64,000 nt of DNA from Leucobacter edaphi (GCF_016522535.1 NZ_JAEHOI010000005.1:124001-188000), one strand, 5' to 3'. Shown: positions 50,553 to 59,351, counted from the stretch's first letter. Program-made: numbers and translations. The notes: generated from the sequence alone by a model not told the origin.

Positions 50553-52037
50553 TCAGCTGTTGCTGGGGAAGCCCAGGTCGACCTTCGACTGGTCCGGGTT
50601 CGGCCAGCGGGTGGTGACGACCTTCGAGCGCGTGTAGAAGTGCACCGACTCGGGGCCGTAGATGTGGGCGTCGCCGAACAGCGAGTCCTTCCAGCCGCCG
50701 AAGGAGAACGACCCGACCGGGACGGGGATCGGCACGTTGATGCCCACCATGCCCGCCTCGACCTCGAACTCGAACTGGCGGGCGAGGCCGCCGTCGCGGG
50801 TGAAGATCGCGGTGCCGTTGCCGAACTGGTGATCGTTGATGAGCTGCAGGCCCTCGTCGTAGGTGTCGACGCGGACGATCGCGAGCACCGGCCCGAAGAT
50901 CTCCTCGCGGTAGACCTTGCTGTCGGTCTGGACGTTGTCGATGAGCGAGACCCCGGTGAAGAAGCCGTTGCCCTCGAACTCCGCCTCGCGGCCGTCGACG
51001 ACGACCGTCGCACCCTCAGCCTCGGCGCCCGCGACGTAGGACTCGACGCGCTCCTTGGCCTCCTTGGTGATGAGCGGGCCCATCTCCGAGCTGGGGTCCG
51101 TGCCGTCGCCGATCTTGAGGTTCTTCATGCGATCGGCGATCTTCTGCACCAGCGCGTCGCCGACACCGCCGACGGCGACGACGACCGAGACGGCCATGCA
51201 GCGCTCGCCCGCCGAGCCGTAGGCCGCGGAGACGGCCGCGTCGGCCGACATGTCGAGATCGGCGTCGGGCATGACGATCATGTGATTCTTGGCGCCGCCG
51301 AGGGCCTGGACGCGCTTGCCGTTGGCCGCGGCGCGCTCGTAGATGTACTTCGCGATCGGGGTCGAGCCGACGAAGGAGATCGCCTTGACGTCCGGGCTGT
51401 CGAGCAGCGTGTCGACCGCGACCTTGTCGCCGTTGACGACGTTGAGGACGCCGTCGGGCAGGCCGGCCTCGCGGAAGAGGTCCGCGATGAAGAGGGAGGC
51501 GGAGGGATCGCGCTCGGAGGGCTTCAGCACGACCGTGTTGCCGCAGGCGATCGCGCTCGCGATCATCCACAGCGGCACCATGACCGGGAAGTTGAACGGG
51601 GTGATCGCCGCGACGACGCCGACGGGCTGCTTCACGGAGTGGACGTCGACGCCGGTCGAGACCTGCTCGTCGCGCTCACCCTTCAGGAGGTGCAGGAGCC
51701 CCGAGGCGAACTCGACGTTCTCGAGGCCGCGGGCGATCTCGCCTGCAGCGTCCGAGAGGACCTTGCCGTGCTCGCTCGTGACGATCGCAGAGAGCTCGGG
51801 CGTGCGCTGCTTGAGCAGCTGGCGCAGGTTGAAGAACACGTCGGCGCGCTTCGTGAGGCTCGTCTTCCGCCACTTGGGCAGGGCAGCCTTCGCCGCGGCG
51901 ATGGCCTCCTCGACGGTCGCGGCCGAGGCGATCGCGACCTGGTGCTGCTCTTCGCCGGTGGCCGGGTTGAAGACCGGCTGGGTGCGCTCGGCGTCCGTGA
52001 CGCGCTCGCCGCCGATGATGTGGGGGATGAGAGCCAT
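50553..52037 (-). CDS. mmsA: CoA-acylating (methyl)malonate-semialdehyde dehydrogenase
   Basis: A 494-residue aldehyde dehydrogenase. PFNFPVMVPLWM, FVGSTPIAKYIYERA, ALGGAKNHMIVMPDAD and GSAGERCMAVSVVV with the catalytic Cys identify the MmsA branch, which makes acetyl- or propionyl-CoA from malonate or methylmalonate semialdehyde. AGAGGA lies 8 nt before the ATG at 52037; the open frame extends upstream without a start signal. It forms an operon with the downstream aminotransferase and is divergent from pucR. Confidence 0.9.
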   Translation of the reverse strand: MALIPHIIGGERVTDAERTQPVFNPATGEEQHQVAIASAATVEEAIAAAKAALPKWRKTSLTKRADVFFNLRQLLKQRTPELSAIVTSEHGKVLSDAAGEIARGLENVEFASGLLHLLKGERDEQVSTGVDVHSVKQPVGVVAAITPFNFPVMVPLWMIASAIACGNTVVLKPSERDPSASLFIADLFREAGLPDGVLNVVNGDKVAVDTLLDSPDVKAISFVGSTPIAKYIYERAAANGKRVQALGGAKNHMIVMPDADLDMSADAAVSAAYGSAGERCMAVSVVVAVGGVGDALVQKIADRMKNLKIGDGTDPSSEMGPLITKEAKERVESYVAGAEAEGATVVVDGREAEFEGNGFFTGVSLIDNVQTDSKVYREEIFGPVLAIVRVDTYDEGLQLINDHQFGNGTAIFTRDGGLARQFEFEVEAGMVGINVPIPVPVGSFSFGGWKDSLFGDAHIYGPESVHFYTRSKVVTTRWPNPDQSKVDLGFPSNS

Positions 52038-52183
52038 GCGGTTCGTCCTCTTCTCCGTGGATTCGCTGTGTTTCGGTGGTCTCGCCCGCCGAAACGGGCA
52101 ATGTGTTCGGGATCCGGAGATCCCGCTGTTTCCCAGTGTCTCATTCGGATCAGCGAGATCACACCGACAATCGATCCGATCTT

Positions 52184-52211
52184 CCGACATGTTCCACACA
52201 AACTGTACGAT
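52184..52211 (+). promoter_or_regulatory. leaderless promoter of pucR
   Basis: CCGACA (52184-52189), a 16-nt spacer and TACGAT (52206-52211), followed by 7 nt and the GTG at 52219. This places the in-frame ATG at 52189 upstream of the transcript. Confidence 0.5.
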
Positions 52212-52218
52212 TGTGGTC

Positions 52219-54036
52219 GTGGACCTCTCGAGCACCCCCCTTCCCGCCGTCTCCGACGTGATCGCGTTCCCCGAGCTCATCGCGGCGGGGCCGGAGCTCG
52301 TCGCGGGCGGATCGGGCATGGATCGGCCGGTCCGGTGGGCGCACGTCGTCGCCGGCGGCGACGCCATCGGGCTGCTCGACGGCGGTGAGCTCGTGCTCAC
52401 CACGGGCGCCGGCTGGCCGCGTGACGAGCGATCGCTCGGGCGGCTCGCCGAGGAGCTCGCGGCGAAGGACCCCGCCGCGGTGGTGTTCGAGGTCGGCACC
52501 CACTTCGACGCGGCGCCAGCCCCGCTCGTCGCGGCCTGCGAGCAGGGCGGGATCCCGCTGATCGCGCTCCACCGGGAGGTGCGCTTCGTGCAGCTCACGC
52601 AGCGCCTCCACCAGCGGGTGCTCGCGTCGCAGCACGAGGCGCTCGCGGCGCGGGCCGAGGTGCACGCGATGCTCACGGAGCTCGGCCTCAATCGCAGTCC
52701 CGTCGACTACGTGATCGAGCGGCTCGCCGACACGCTCGACGCTCCGGTCGTGCTCGCCGACTCGGCGGGGAACGTCGTGGCGTGGGCCGGGCGCGGGGCG
52801 GAACCGGAGGAGATCCTCGGGGCGTGGCAGGATCCGGCAGCGGGCGGGGTCGGCAGCGCGACCGGCAGCGGGAGCGGCAACGAGACCGTTCCGGTCGAGG
52901 CGCAGGGCAAGCGGTGGGGACACCTCACGGCGCTCCCTGGCCCGCAGCACGCCGCCGGGCGCCGCACGGTGCTCGAACTCGGGGCGTTCGCCCTGGCCCT
53001 CGGCCGGCTCGCGGACGCCGACGGCGAGCAGTGGCTCAGAGACAGCTCGAAGCGCATGTTCGATGCCCTGCTCACGGGCCGGTTTCGGCGGGACGCGGAG
53101 ATCGCGGCGCAGCTCACGGCGACCGGGCTTCCCGTTGCCGGCCGAGTGCTCGCGGGCGCGACGCTCAGCAGTGTCGGGGCGTTCGGCGCGCACGGCGGAC
53201 TCGAGCGCACCCTCCTCGAAACGGCGCTCCGGCGGGCCGTCGCGCCCGAGGGCAGGGTGCTCATCGCTCAGGATCCGCGCGCGGGCGGCGGATCCTCCGA
53301 GGTGTATCCCGCCGGCCGGCGGCCGGGCGACGACGACGACCGGGCCCCCGATCTCCTCGTGCTGCTCTCCTTTCCCGGAGGGGATCCGCGCCTCGATCCC
53401 GGCCGGGGCGCTGCGTCGGGCGGGGCCGATACCGCGGCGCCTGGCGGTCCTGGCTCCGATCCCGCTGCGGCGGTTCCGCCGCTCGCGGCGCGGTTGGCGC
53501 GGGAACTGGACATGCTCATCCCCACGACGACTCCCCCGGAGTGGCGCGCTCACCTGGGGCTCGGCGTCCCGGCGCGGAGTGTGCGCGGGCTCATCACCTC
53601 GCTCGAGCAGGTGCGCGCGGCCGGCCGCCTGTCGCCGACGGCGGCCGTGGGCCGCGTCACGGTCCAGGAAGCGGAGCGGCAGGCCCTCGCGTTCCTCGTG
53701 CGTGGCCTGTCCGCGAGCCCCGAGGTGAACGCGTTCGCGTCGGAGACCCTCGGGCCGCTGCTCGCGCACGACGCCGGGGCGGGCCCCGGTCACAGCGGCG
53801 ATCTGGTGCGCGTGTTGCAGGCGTATCTGCGGCATCCGACGAACCGCTCGCTCGCCGCGCAGCGGGCCCGGCTGTCCCGGTCGGTGTTCTATCAGCGGCT
53901 CGCGCTGATCGAGGAGGTGCTGGGCGTGGATCTCGCCGACGGGCCGACGATCGCGACGCTCACGGTCGCGCTGCTCGCGCACGAGGCCGGCGGTCCGGCT
54001 CCGCGGCCCGATCAGGGACTTTCGCGCAGATCCTGA
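52219..54036 (+). CDS. PucR family transcriptional regulator
   Basis: A 605-residue regulator. The N-terminal PucR domain (about residues 5-125: LPAVSDVIAFPELIAAGPELVAGG and GELVLTTGAGW) is followed by a GAF/GGDEF-like middle region and a C-terminal helix-turn-helix of the PucR/CdaR type (about 535-595, HPTNRSLAAQRARLSRSVFYQRLALIEEVLG). PucR proteins control purine, polyamine or omega-amino acid use. It is divergent from mmsA and probably regulates that operon. The middle carries Gly/Asp-rich low-complexity stretches. The start at GTG 52219 follows from the promoter; the longer ATG 52189 is less likely. Confidence 0.87.
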   Translation: MDLSSTPLPAVSDVIAFPELIAAGPELVAGGSGMDRPVRWAHVVAGGDAIGLLDGGELVLTTGAGWPRDERSLGRLAEELAAKDPAAVVFEVGTHFDAAPAPLVAACEQGGIPLIALHREVRFVQLTQRLHQRVLASQHEALAARAEVHAMLTELGLNRSPVDYVIERLADTLDAPVVLADSAGNVVAWAGRGAEPEEILGAWQDPAAGGVGSATGSGSGNETVPVEAQGKRWGHLTALPGPQHAAGRRTVLELGAFALALGRLADADGEQWLRDSSKRMFDALLTGRFRRDAEIAAQLTATGLPVAGRVLAGATLSSVGAFGAHGGLERTLLETALRRAVAPEGRVLIAQDPRAGGGSSEVYPAGRRPGDDDDRAPDLLVLLSFPGGDPRLDPGRGAASGGADTAAPGGPGSDPAAAVPPLAARLARELDMLIPTTTPPEWRAHLGLGVPARSVRGLITSLEQVRAAGRLSPTAAVGRVTVQEAERQALAFLVRGLSASPEVNAFASETLGPLLAHDAGAGPGHSGDLVRVLQAYLRHPTNRSLAAQRARLSRSVFYQRLALIEEVLGVDLADGPTIATLTVALLAHEAGGPAPRPDQGLSRRS

Positions 54037-54056
54037 TCAGCGCCGATTCGCCCCCC

Positions 54057-54701
54057 TTACAGCGCCTCCCGATTCCACAGCTTGGGGTACTCGTGCCCGA
54101 GCTCGACGACGAGGCGGCGGAGCGCCGGAAGCGAAAGCCCGATCACGCAGCTCGGCGCGCCCTCGATCCGCTCGATGAAGGCGCCGGCGAGCCCGTCGAT
54201 TGCGAAACCGCCTGCGAGTTCGAGCGGCTCTCCCGTGGCGACGTACGCCTCGAGGTCCGCGTCGCTGAGGTCTGCGGCGAGCGTCACGAGCGCCGTGTCG
54301 ACCGCGCCCGCCGCGCCGCGCACCTCCCCGCCCGTGCAGTCGATGAGCCAGTGGCCGGAGTGCAGCGATCCGGTGCGCCCCCGATGCTCCCGCGAGCGGG
54401 CGAGCGCCACCTCCGGAAGGTGCGGCTTGCCCAGGATCTCCCCGCCGAGCAGGAACATTGAGTCGCCGCCGAGCACGAGCCCGTCGATCTCGTGCCCGTG
54501 CCTGCGCACCACGTCCTCGGCTTTCAGACGACCGAGGTACTCCGTGAGCTCCGGCGCCGAGAGCGCGCGGCCCAGCTCGGCCTCGCGCGCCGCAACCGCC
54601 GCGTCCTCATCCACATCGGGGGAAAAGCAGACCGGCTCGATGCCGGCTCCGCGCAGCACGGAGAGACGGGCCGGGGAGGTAGAAGCGAGGTAGAGGCGCA
54701 T
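54057..54701 (-). CDS. maf: Maf family nucleotide pyrophosphatase
   Basis: A 214-residue protein that begins MRLYLASTSPARLSVLRGAGI and contains PDVDEDAA, VLGGDSMFLLGGEILGKP and a late YVATGEPLELAGGFAIDG, the conserved Maf segments. Maf proteins hydrolyse dTTP, UTP or modified nucleotides to the monophosphate as a housecleaning step. The usual Asp of the GAD motif is seen as GGDS. TAGACT lies 6 nt before the ATG, so the gene seems leaderless. It converges on pucR and is divergent from the RNA methyltransferase. Confidence 0.9.
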   Translation of the reverse strand: MRLYLASTSPARLSVLRGAGIEPVCFSPDVDEDAAVAAREAELGRALSAPELTEYLGRLKAEDVVRRHGHEIDGLVLGGDSMFLLGGEILGKPHLPEVALARSREHRGRTGSLHSGHWLIDCTGGEVRGAAGAVDTALVTLAADLSDADLEAYVATGEPLELAGGFAIDGLAGAFIERIEGAPSCVIGLSLPALRRLVVELGHEYPKLWNREAL

Positions 54702-54707
54702 GCGGCG

Positions 54708-54713
54708 AGTCTA
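54708..54713 (-). promoter_or_regulatory. leaderless -10 box of maf (TAGACT)
   Basis: TAGACT on the minus strand, 6 nt, then the ATG at 54701. The identical box and spacing precede the flavoprotein gene at 59339. Confidence 0.6.
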
Positions 54714-54807
54714 CGGCGCACCTCCGACACGGACGGACACGACGACCCGGATCCGGATCCCATCACCCTGCGCGCGCCACCTCTCCCCTGATGGGAGAAT
54801 GGACGAC

Positions 54808-56136
54808 ATGTCAGTTTCGGATCATTCCGCCCGCACGCCGCTCGAGATCGGCGATGCCATTGAACTCGAGGTCACCGGGATCGCCCACGGCGGCGTCAGC
54901 GTCGCCCGCCACGACGGCCGCGTCGTGTTCGTGTCCGACGCGATCCCCGGCGAGCGCGTCCTCGCCCGCGTGACGGACGCGAAGAAGAAGTCGTTCGCGC
55001 GCGCCGCGACCGTCGAGGTGCTGTCCGCCTCGCCCGATCGCCGCGAGCACGTCTGGGCGGAGGCAGGCCTCGACCGGGATCCCGAGGATCGAGCGGGAGG
55101 CGCCGAGTTCGGGCACATCGATCTCGATCGCCAGCGCAGCCTCAAGGCCGAGGTGCTCACCGACGCGATGAGCCGTTTCGGCGGCGTGGAGCTGGCCGTC
55201 GAGGAGGGCGACGACCTCGCCGACGCCCTCGGTGACCTCGTCGAAGCCGCCCCCGGCGACGACGAGTCGAACGGCCTCGGGTACCGCACCCGCGTGCGCC
55301 TCCACGTCGACCCCGAAACGGGCGTCGTTGGCCCGTACGCCGCGCGCAGCCGGCGCGTGATCCCGGTCGAGTCGCTCCCCCTCGCGAACGACGGCATCAA
55401 CATGATCGCGCCCCTCGGCGAGCCGATGCCGGGAGCAGCGACCGTTGACCTCGTTGCCCCCGCAGCCGACGATCCCCGAATGCTCGTTGGCATGCCGGGC
55501 GAGAAGACGCCCGCCGGGGCCGGTGACTCGGTCCAGGAACTCGTCGATGATCGGGGATTCCTCCTGCGCGCCGGGGGGTTCTGGCAGGTGCACCGCGAGG
55601 CGCCGGCCGTGCTGTTCGACGCGGTGCGGGACGCCGTTTCCGGGCTCATCGAGGACGGGCGTTTCGACCCCGCCGCCGGCAATCTCGATCTCTACGGCGG
55701 TGCGGGCCTCCTCGCGGCCGCGATGGCGGAGGCTGCGGGCCCCGGGCTGAAGGTGAGCACCGTCGAGGCGGACGCCGGCGCGACCGACGACGCCGCGGAG
55801 AACCTGTCCGAGCTCGTTGGGGCACTCGCCCTGACCGCGCGTGTCGATCGGCACCTGGCCGAACTCCTCAAGGCGTCCGCCCCGGTTCGGGATCGGCTGC
55901 GCCGCGGGACCGTCGTGCTCGATCCCCCGCGCTCCGGCGCCGGCGGCGGCGTCACCGCCCAGCTCGCCGAGCTCGCCCCCGCGAATATCGTCTACGTGGC
56001 CTGCGATCCCGTGGCGCTGGCGCGGGACACGAAGAGCCTCCGCGAGTCGGGATACGAGCTCACCGAGCTCCGCGCGTTCGACATCTTCCCGCACACGCAC
56101 CACTTCGAGACGCTCGCGGTGTTCACGCGCGAGTAG
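54808..56136 (+). CDS. class I SAM-dependent RNA methyltransferase, TrmA/RlmD type with TRAM domain
   Basis: A 442-residue protein. Residues 10-65 form a TRAM RNA-binding domain (EVTGIAHGGVSVARHDGRVVFV), then GYRTRVRLHV, GGFWQVHREAPAVLFDAV, LDLYGGAGLLAAAMAE for SAM binding, VVLDPPRSGAGGGV and VYVACDPVALARD with the catalytic Cys. These enzymes make 5-methyluridine in tRNA or rRNA. No iron-sulphur Cys cluster is seen. The ATG at 54808 has GGGAG 10 nt upstream; an ATG at 54799 is the alternative. Confidence 0.88.
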   Translation: MSVSDHSARTPLEIGDAIELEVTGIAHGGVSVARHDGRVVFVSDAIPGERVLARVTDAKKKSFARAATVEVLSASPDRREHVWAEAGLDRDPEDRAGGAEFGHIDLDRQRSLKAEVLTDAMSRFGGVELAVEEGDDLADALGDLVEAAPGDDESNGLGYRTRVRLHVDPETGVVGPYAARSRRVIPVESLPLANDGINMIAPLGEPMPGAATVDLVAPAADDPRMLVGMPGEKTPAGAGDSVQELVDDRGFLLRAGGFWQVHREAPAVLFDAVRDAVSGLIEDGRFDPAAGNLDLYGGAGLLAAAMAEAAGPGLKVSTVEADAGATDDAAENLSELVGALALTARVDRHLAELLKASAPVRDRLRRGTVVLDPPRSGAGGGVTAQLAELAPANIVYVACDPVALARDTKSLRESGYELTELRAFDIFPHTHHFETLAVFTRE

Positions 56137-56210
56137 GAGAGGGCGCCCGCGCTCCTCGCGCGGCGGCTCACCGGCGCGTCTTCGCCGCTCCGGATGTCAG
56201 TGGCTTCGGT

Positions 56211-56216
56211 TATCTT
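56211..56216 (+). promoter_or_regulatory. leaderless -10 box (TATCTT)
   Basis: TATCTT, 6 nt, then the ATG at 56223. Confidence 0.55.
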
Positions 56217-56222
56217 TAAGGC

Positions 56223-56939
56223 ATGAGCGAGAACAGCGACCCGCGTCCCGAGCCGGCGGCGCCCCAGGCGCCCCGGCCGAGCGAGGCGGAGACCGTCCCG
56301 CTCGAACCCCTCGGGTCGCCGGGCGCTGGCGTGCAGCCTGAGCAGCAGGTGCAGGCCTACGCGCAGCCGGCGCAGCCCTACGCGCAGCCGGCCCAGGCCC
56401 AGCCGGCGCAGGCCCACGCCCAGCCGGCGCAGCCCTACGCGCAGCCGCTGCATCCCCCGGGCCAGCCGTTCGTCCAGCCGCAGCCCGCCGCGCAGCCGCA
56501 GCCCCACTCCCACGGCCAGCAGCCATTCCAGGCCCCGCAGGGCCAGCTTTTCCCGGCACCGCAGGGCCAGCCGTTCGCCCAGCAGCAGCCGCTCCCCCCG
56601 GCCTATACTCACGCGCCGGTCCAGCCCTACGCTCAGCCGTACCCGCAGTCCCCGTTCGGTCCGCCCGCCTACCTGCAGATGGCCGCGCAGCCGAAGAACA
56701 GCCCGGCAACCGCGGCCCTCACGCTCGGAATCATCGCGTCCGCGCTCCTCATCACGATCGTCGGCTTCATGTTCGTCCCGATCCTGAGCATCCTCTCCAC
56801 CATTTTCGGCTGCATCGGCATCTCAACCGCCAACAAGATGAACGGGCTCGGAAAGGGAAAAGCAATCACCGGGCTCGTGCTCGGCGCCGTTCCGCTCGCG
56901 ATCCTGGTGCTCGTGTTCTGGGGCAGCACGCTGCAGTAG
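56223..56939 (+). CDS. DUF4190-like membrane protein with Gln/Pro/Ala repeats
   Basis: A 238-residue protein. Residues 38-150 are a low-complexity region built on AQPAQPYAQP units and rich in Gln and Pro. The last 85 residues hold two membrane helices with SPATAALTLGIIASALL and GKGKAITGLVLGAVPLAILVL, the pattern of DUF4190 proteins of actinobacteria. The function is unknown. It appears to be a single-gene leaderless unit. Confidence 0.8.
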   Translation: MSENSDPRPEPAAPQAPRPSEAETVPLEPLGSPGAGVQPEQQVQAYAQPAQPYAQPAQAQPAQAHAQPAQPYAQPLHPPGQPFVQPQPAAQPQPHSHGQQPFQAPQGQLFPAPQGQPFAQQQPLPPAYTHAPVQPYAQPYPQSPFGPPAYLQMAAQPKNSPATAALTLGIIASALLITIVGFMFVPILSILSTIFGCIGISTANKMNGLGKGKAITGLVLGAVPLAILVLVFWGSTLQ

Positions 56940-57016
56940 GCGTCAGCGGCAGACCACCCCGCCACGAACGTGTGCCCCGGCCCAGAGCCGTTTCAGAGCC
57001 GTTCCGGGGCCGAGCC

Positions 57017-57361
57017 TCAGTGCGCCGCAGCGACCCACGCGGAGAGCTCGTTGCCCCCTGGCTCGCGGAACTGGAATCGGCGCCCGCCGGGGAAGTCGAA
57101 CTGCTCGACCGTGATCGCCCCGCCAGCGGCGACCACAGCGGCCTGCGTCGCGTCGAGATCATCGACCTGGAAGATCGCGAGCGGCGGGCGGACCTCCTGA
57201 TCCGCGACGGTTTCGAAGGCAACAGTGAAGCCGTCATTCGCGTGCACGTCGACGTAGGCGTCCCCGTAGAAAGTATTGCCGTAGTCGAACACCTCGGACA
57301 TGAACGCTGCGGACGCTGCGGCGTCAGTGGATGAGAGCTCGACGGTCGTGAATGTGGCCAT
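57017..57361 (-). CDS. VOC/glyoxalase family protein
   Basis: A 114-residue protein with the beta-alpha-beta-beta-beta pattern of the vicinal oxygen chelate fold: MATFTTVELSSTDAAASAAFMSEVF, ATQAAVVAAGGAI and FQFREPGGNELSAW. The catalytic metal ligands are not clear; a Glu occurs near the end (REPGGNELS). Reaction unknown. TACTCT lies 6 nt before the ATG, so it seems leaderless. Confidence 0.85.
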   Translation of the reverse strand: MATFTTVELSSTDAAASAAFMSEVFDYGNTFYGDAYVDVHANDGFTVAFETVADQEVRPPLAIFQVDDLDATQAAVVAAGGAITVEQFDFPGGRRFQFREPGGNELSAWVAAAH

Positions 57362-57367
57362 GCGCCC

Positions 57368-57373
57368 AGAGTA
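57368..57373 (-). promoter_or_regulatory. leaderless -10 box of the VOC gene (TACTCT)
   Basis: TACTCT on the minus strand, 6 nt, then the ATG at 57361. TTTCGG, spaced 17 nt upstream, is a weak -35. Confidence 0.55.
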
Positions 57374-57419
57374 GACGCGCGGGGTGACCGCCGAAAGGGC
57401 AGCGAGGAAAGCGCGGGAC

Positions 57420-57830
57420 CTAGTTCGGGATGACCCTGATCATGCCGACCATTTCCGGGTGGATCGAGCAGTCGTACGGGAAGTCGCCCTCGGTCTCGAA
57501 GCGGTGCGTATAGCTCCCCTTGACCATGAGTTCGCTCACGAAGCTGCCGTCCCCCGCGACGACGTCGTGCTCGGCCGGCCCTTCGAACACCCAGCGCACC
57601 GCCTGGCCGACGTTGATCGTCGCGTTCTTCGGCTCGTAGGCGTTGTCGAAGGCGCGGATCGTGAGCGCGGCCTTCGCGTCGTCCTGCGAGGGAACCAGGT
57701 CGGGCTTCTTCCCGGGAATGCCGCACCCGGCGAGGGCGACCGCCGCCCCCGTGCCGAGGAGGCCGAACAGTCCGCGGAAGACGCGGCGGCGGCTGAGGAC
57801 GACGGGGCTCGATCCTGCGTGCTGGTGCAT
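57420..57830 (-). CDS. cupredoxin-domain copper lipoprotein
   Basis: A 136-residue exported protein. The N-terminus has SRRRVFRGLFG, suggestive of a twin-arginine signal, then a lipobox LAGC with Cys 36. The mature part is a cupredoxin with type 1 copper ligands His 88 (AEHDVV), Cys 121, His 124 and Met 127 in YDCSIHPEM, as in amicyanin/halocyanin-like proteins. It would be a small electron carrier on the outer membrane face. GGAGGAAAGG precedes the ATG. No partner oxidase is nearby. Confidence 0.88.
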   Translation of the reverse strand: MHQHAGSSPVVLSRRRVFRGLFGLLGTGAAVALAGCGIPGKKPDLVPSQDDAKAALTIRAFDNAYEPKNATINVGQAVRWVFEGPAEHDVVAGDGSFVSELMVKGSYTHRFETEGDFPYDCSIHPEMVGMIRVIPN

Positions 57831-57877
57831 GGTTCCCTTTCCTCCGGAGAGCGCCGATCCGGCGCGGAATCTGCTGA

Positions 57878-57898
57878 TCGGGGCCAGGAAGGCCCCGA
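57878..57898 (-). terminator. terminator of the flavoprotein gene
   Basis: TCGGGGCC (57878-57885) pairs perfectly with 57891-57898 with a 5-nt loop, 8 nt past the stop codon at 57906. There is no U-tract, and it lies just upstream of the copper lipoprotein gene. Confidence 0.55.
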
Positions 57899-57905
57899 GA
57901 CCTTC

Positions 57906-59339
57906 TTAGTGCCGGTGCAGTGCGCGCGCGGCATCGGTGATCGCGCCCGTCATTGACGGGTACACGGTGAACGCGGCGGCGACCTGGTCGACCGTGAGCC
58001 GGTGCTCGACGGCGAGCGACAGCGAGAAGATCAGCTCGGACGCGCGGTGCGCGACAATGACGCCGCCGATCACGGTGCCGGAGGCCTCCCACGCGAACAG
58101 CTTGACGAAGCCGTCGGTGAAGCCGATCATCTTGGCCCGCGGGTTGAGGCTGAGGGGGACGGTGTGGCTGACGGCCTTGGCGACGTCGGTCGCGTCGGCG
58201 AGGCTGTGCTCGGTCCAGCCGACCGTCGCGATCTCGGGATACGTGAACACGTTCGCCGAGACATTGCGGAGGTCGATCGGGCGGACGAAATCCCCGAGAG
58301 CGTGCATGATCGCGGTGCGGCCCTGCATCGACGCCACGGAGGCGAGCGGGAAGAAATCGGTGCAGTCGCCGGCGGCGTAGATCGACGGCACGTTCGTGCG
58401 AGCGACCTTGTTCACCTTGATGTGGCCGCTGTCGGACACCTGCACGCCAGCCTCCTCGAGGCCGAGACCGTGCGTGTTCGGGATCGATCCGACGGCCATG
58501 AGGCAGTGAGACCCCTCAACCGTGCGCCCGTCCTCGAGGGTGACGAGCACGCCGTTCTCGGTGCGCTCGACCGTGCTGGCGCGCGACTTCGACATGACGT
58601 GCATGCCGAGGCGGGCGAATTCGCGCTCGATCACCGCTGCGGCGTCGGGATCCTCGCCCGGCAGGACCTGCTCGCGGCTGGACACGAGGGTGACCTCGGA
58701 TCCGAGGGTGCGGTAGGCGTTCGCGAACTCGGCGCCCGTGACGCCGGAGCCGACGACGACGAGGTGCTCGGGGATCGCCGGGAGGTTGTAGAGCTGCTTC
58801 CAGGTGAGGATGCGCTCGCCGTCCGGCTTCGCCGTGTCGAGCTCGCGCGGGCTCGCGCCCACGGCGATAACGATCGTGTCGGCCTCGATGCGGTCGAAGT
58901 CGGTGCCCCCCGTCGCGGTGGAGACGAGTACGGCGCTGTGACCGTCGAGGCGGCCCTCGCCCTGCACCACGCGCACGCCGGCGTCCTCGAGGGAGCGCAG
59001 CATGTCGACGGACTGGGCGCCCGCCATCGCCAGGAGCCGCTTGTTGACGGCGGCGAGGTTGACGGCGATTTCGGGCCGGACCGGCTTCCCGTGCGCGCCT
59101 GGCACGAATGCCTGCACGCCGAGCTTGCCGGAGTCGCGGACCGCCTGCACGGCGCCGGCCGTTGCGATCAGGCTCTTCGAGGGCACCACGTCGGTGAGGA
59201 CCGCGGCGCCGCCGACACCGGCGCGCTCCACGAGCGTGACGTCGGCTCCGAGCTGCGCCCCGGCGAGGGCCGCCTCGTAGCCGCCGGGCCCGCCTCCGAG
59301 GACCAGGATCCGGTGCTTCCGTTCATTCGACTTCGCCAT
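57906..59339 (-). CDS. NAD(P)H-quinone dehydrogenase-like flavoprotein (LpdA family)
   Basis: A 477-residue member of the pyridine nucleotide-disulfide oxidoreductase family. It has LVLGGGPGGYEAALAGAQLGADVTLVE for FAD, VVGSGVTGAEFANAYRTLG for NAD(P)H, and IYAAGDCTDFFPLASVA. The redox-active Cys pair is absent: the GGxCxxxxC motif reads GGAAVLTDVVPSK, with Ala 46 and Val 51 at the two Cys positions. That excludes dihydrolipoamide dehydrogenase activity and fits the group typified by Rv3303c (LpdA) of Mycobacterium tuberculosis, described as a quinone reductase. TAGACT lies 6 nt before the ATG. Confidence 0.87.
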   Translation of the reverse strand: MAKSNERKHRILVLGGGPGGYEAALAGAQLGADVTLVERAGVGGAAVLTDVVPSKSLIATAGAVQAVRDSGKLGVQAFVPGAHGKPVRPEIAVNLAAVNKRLLAMAGAQSVDMLRSLEDAGVRVVQGEGRLDGHSAVLVSTATGGTDFDRIEADTIVIAVGASPRELDTAKPDGERILTWKQLYNLPAIPEHLVVVGSGVTGAEFANAYRTLGSEVTLVSSREQVLPGEDPDAAAVIEREFARLGMHVMSKSRASTVERTENGVLVTLEDGRTVEGSHCLMAVGSIPNTHGLGLEEAGVQVSDSGHIKVNKVARTNVPSIYAAGDCTDFFPLASVASMQGRTAIMHALGDFVRPIDLRNVSANVFTYPEIATVGWTEHSLADATDVAKAVSHTVPLSLNPRAKMIGFTDGFVKLFAWEASGTVIGGVIVAHRASELIFSLSLAVEHRLTVDQVAAAFTVYPSMTGAITDAARALHRH

Positions 59340-59345
59340 GGCCCC

Positions 59346-59351
59346 AGTCTA
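59346..59351 (-). promoter_or_regulatory. leaderless -10 box of the flavoprotein gene (TAGACT)
   Basis: TAGACT on the minus strand, 6 nt, then the ATG at 59339. Confidence 0.6.

Noticed and set aside
52189-52218. ATG at 52189 as the start of pucR
   Set aside because: A -10 box at 52206-52211 would start transcription at the GTG at 52219, and the shorter protein begins at the conserved PucR domain.
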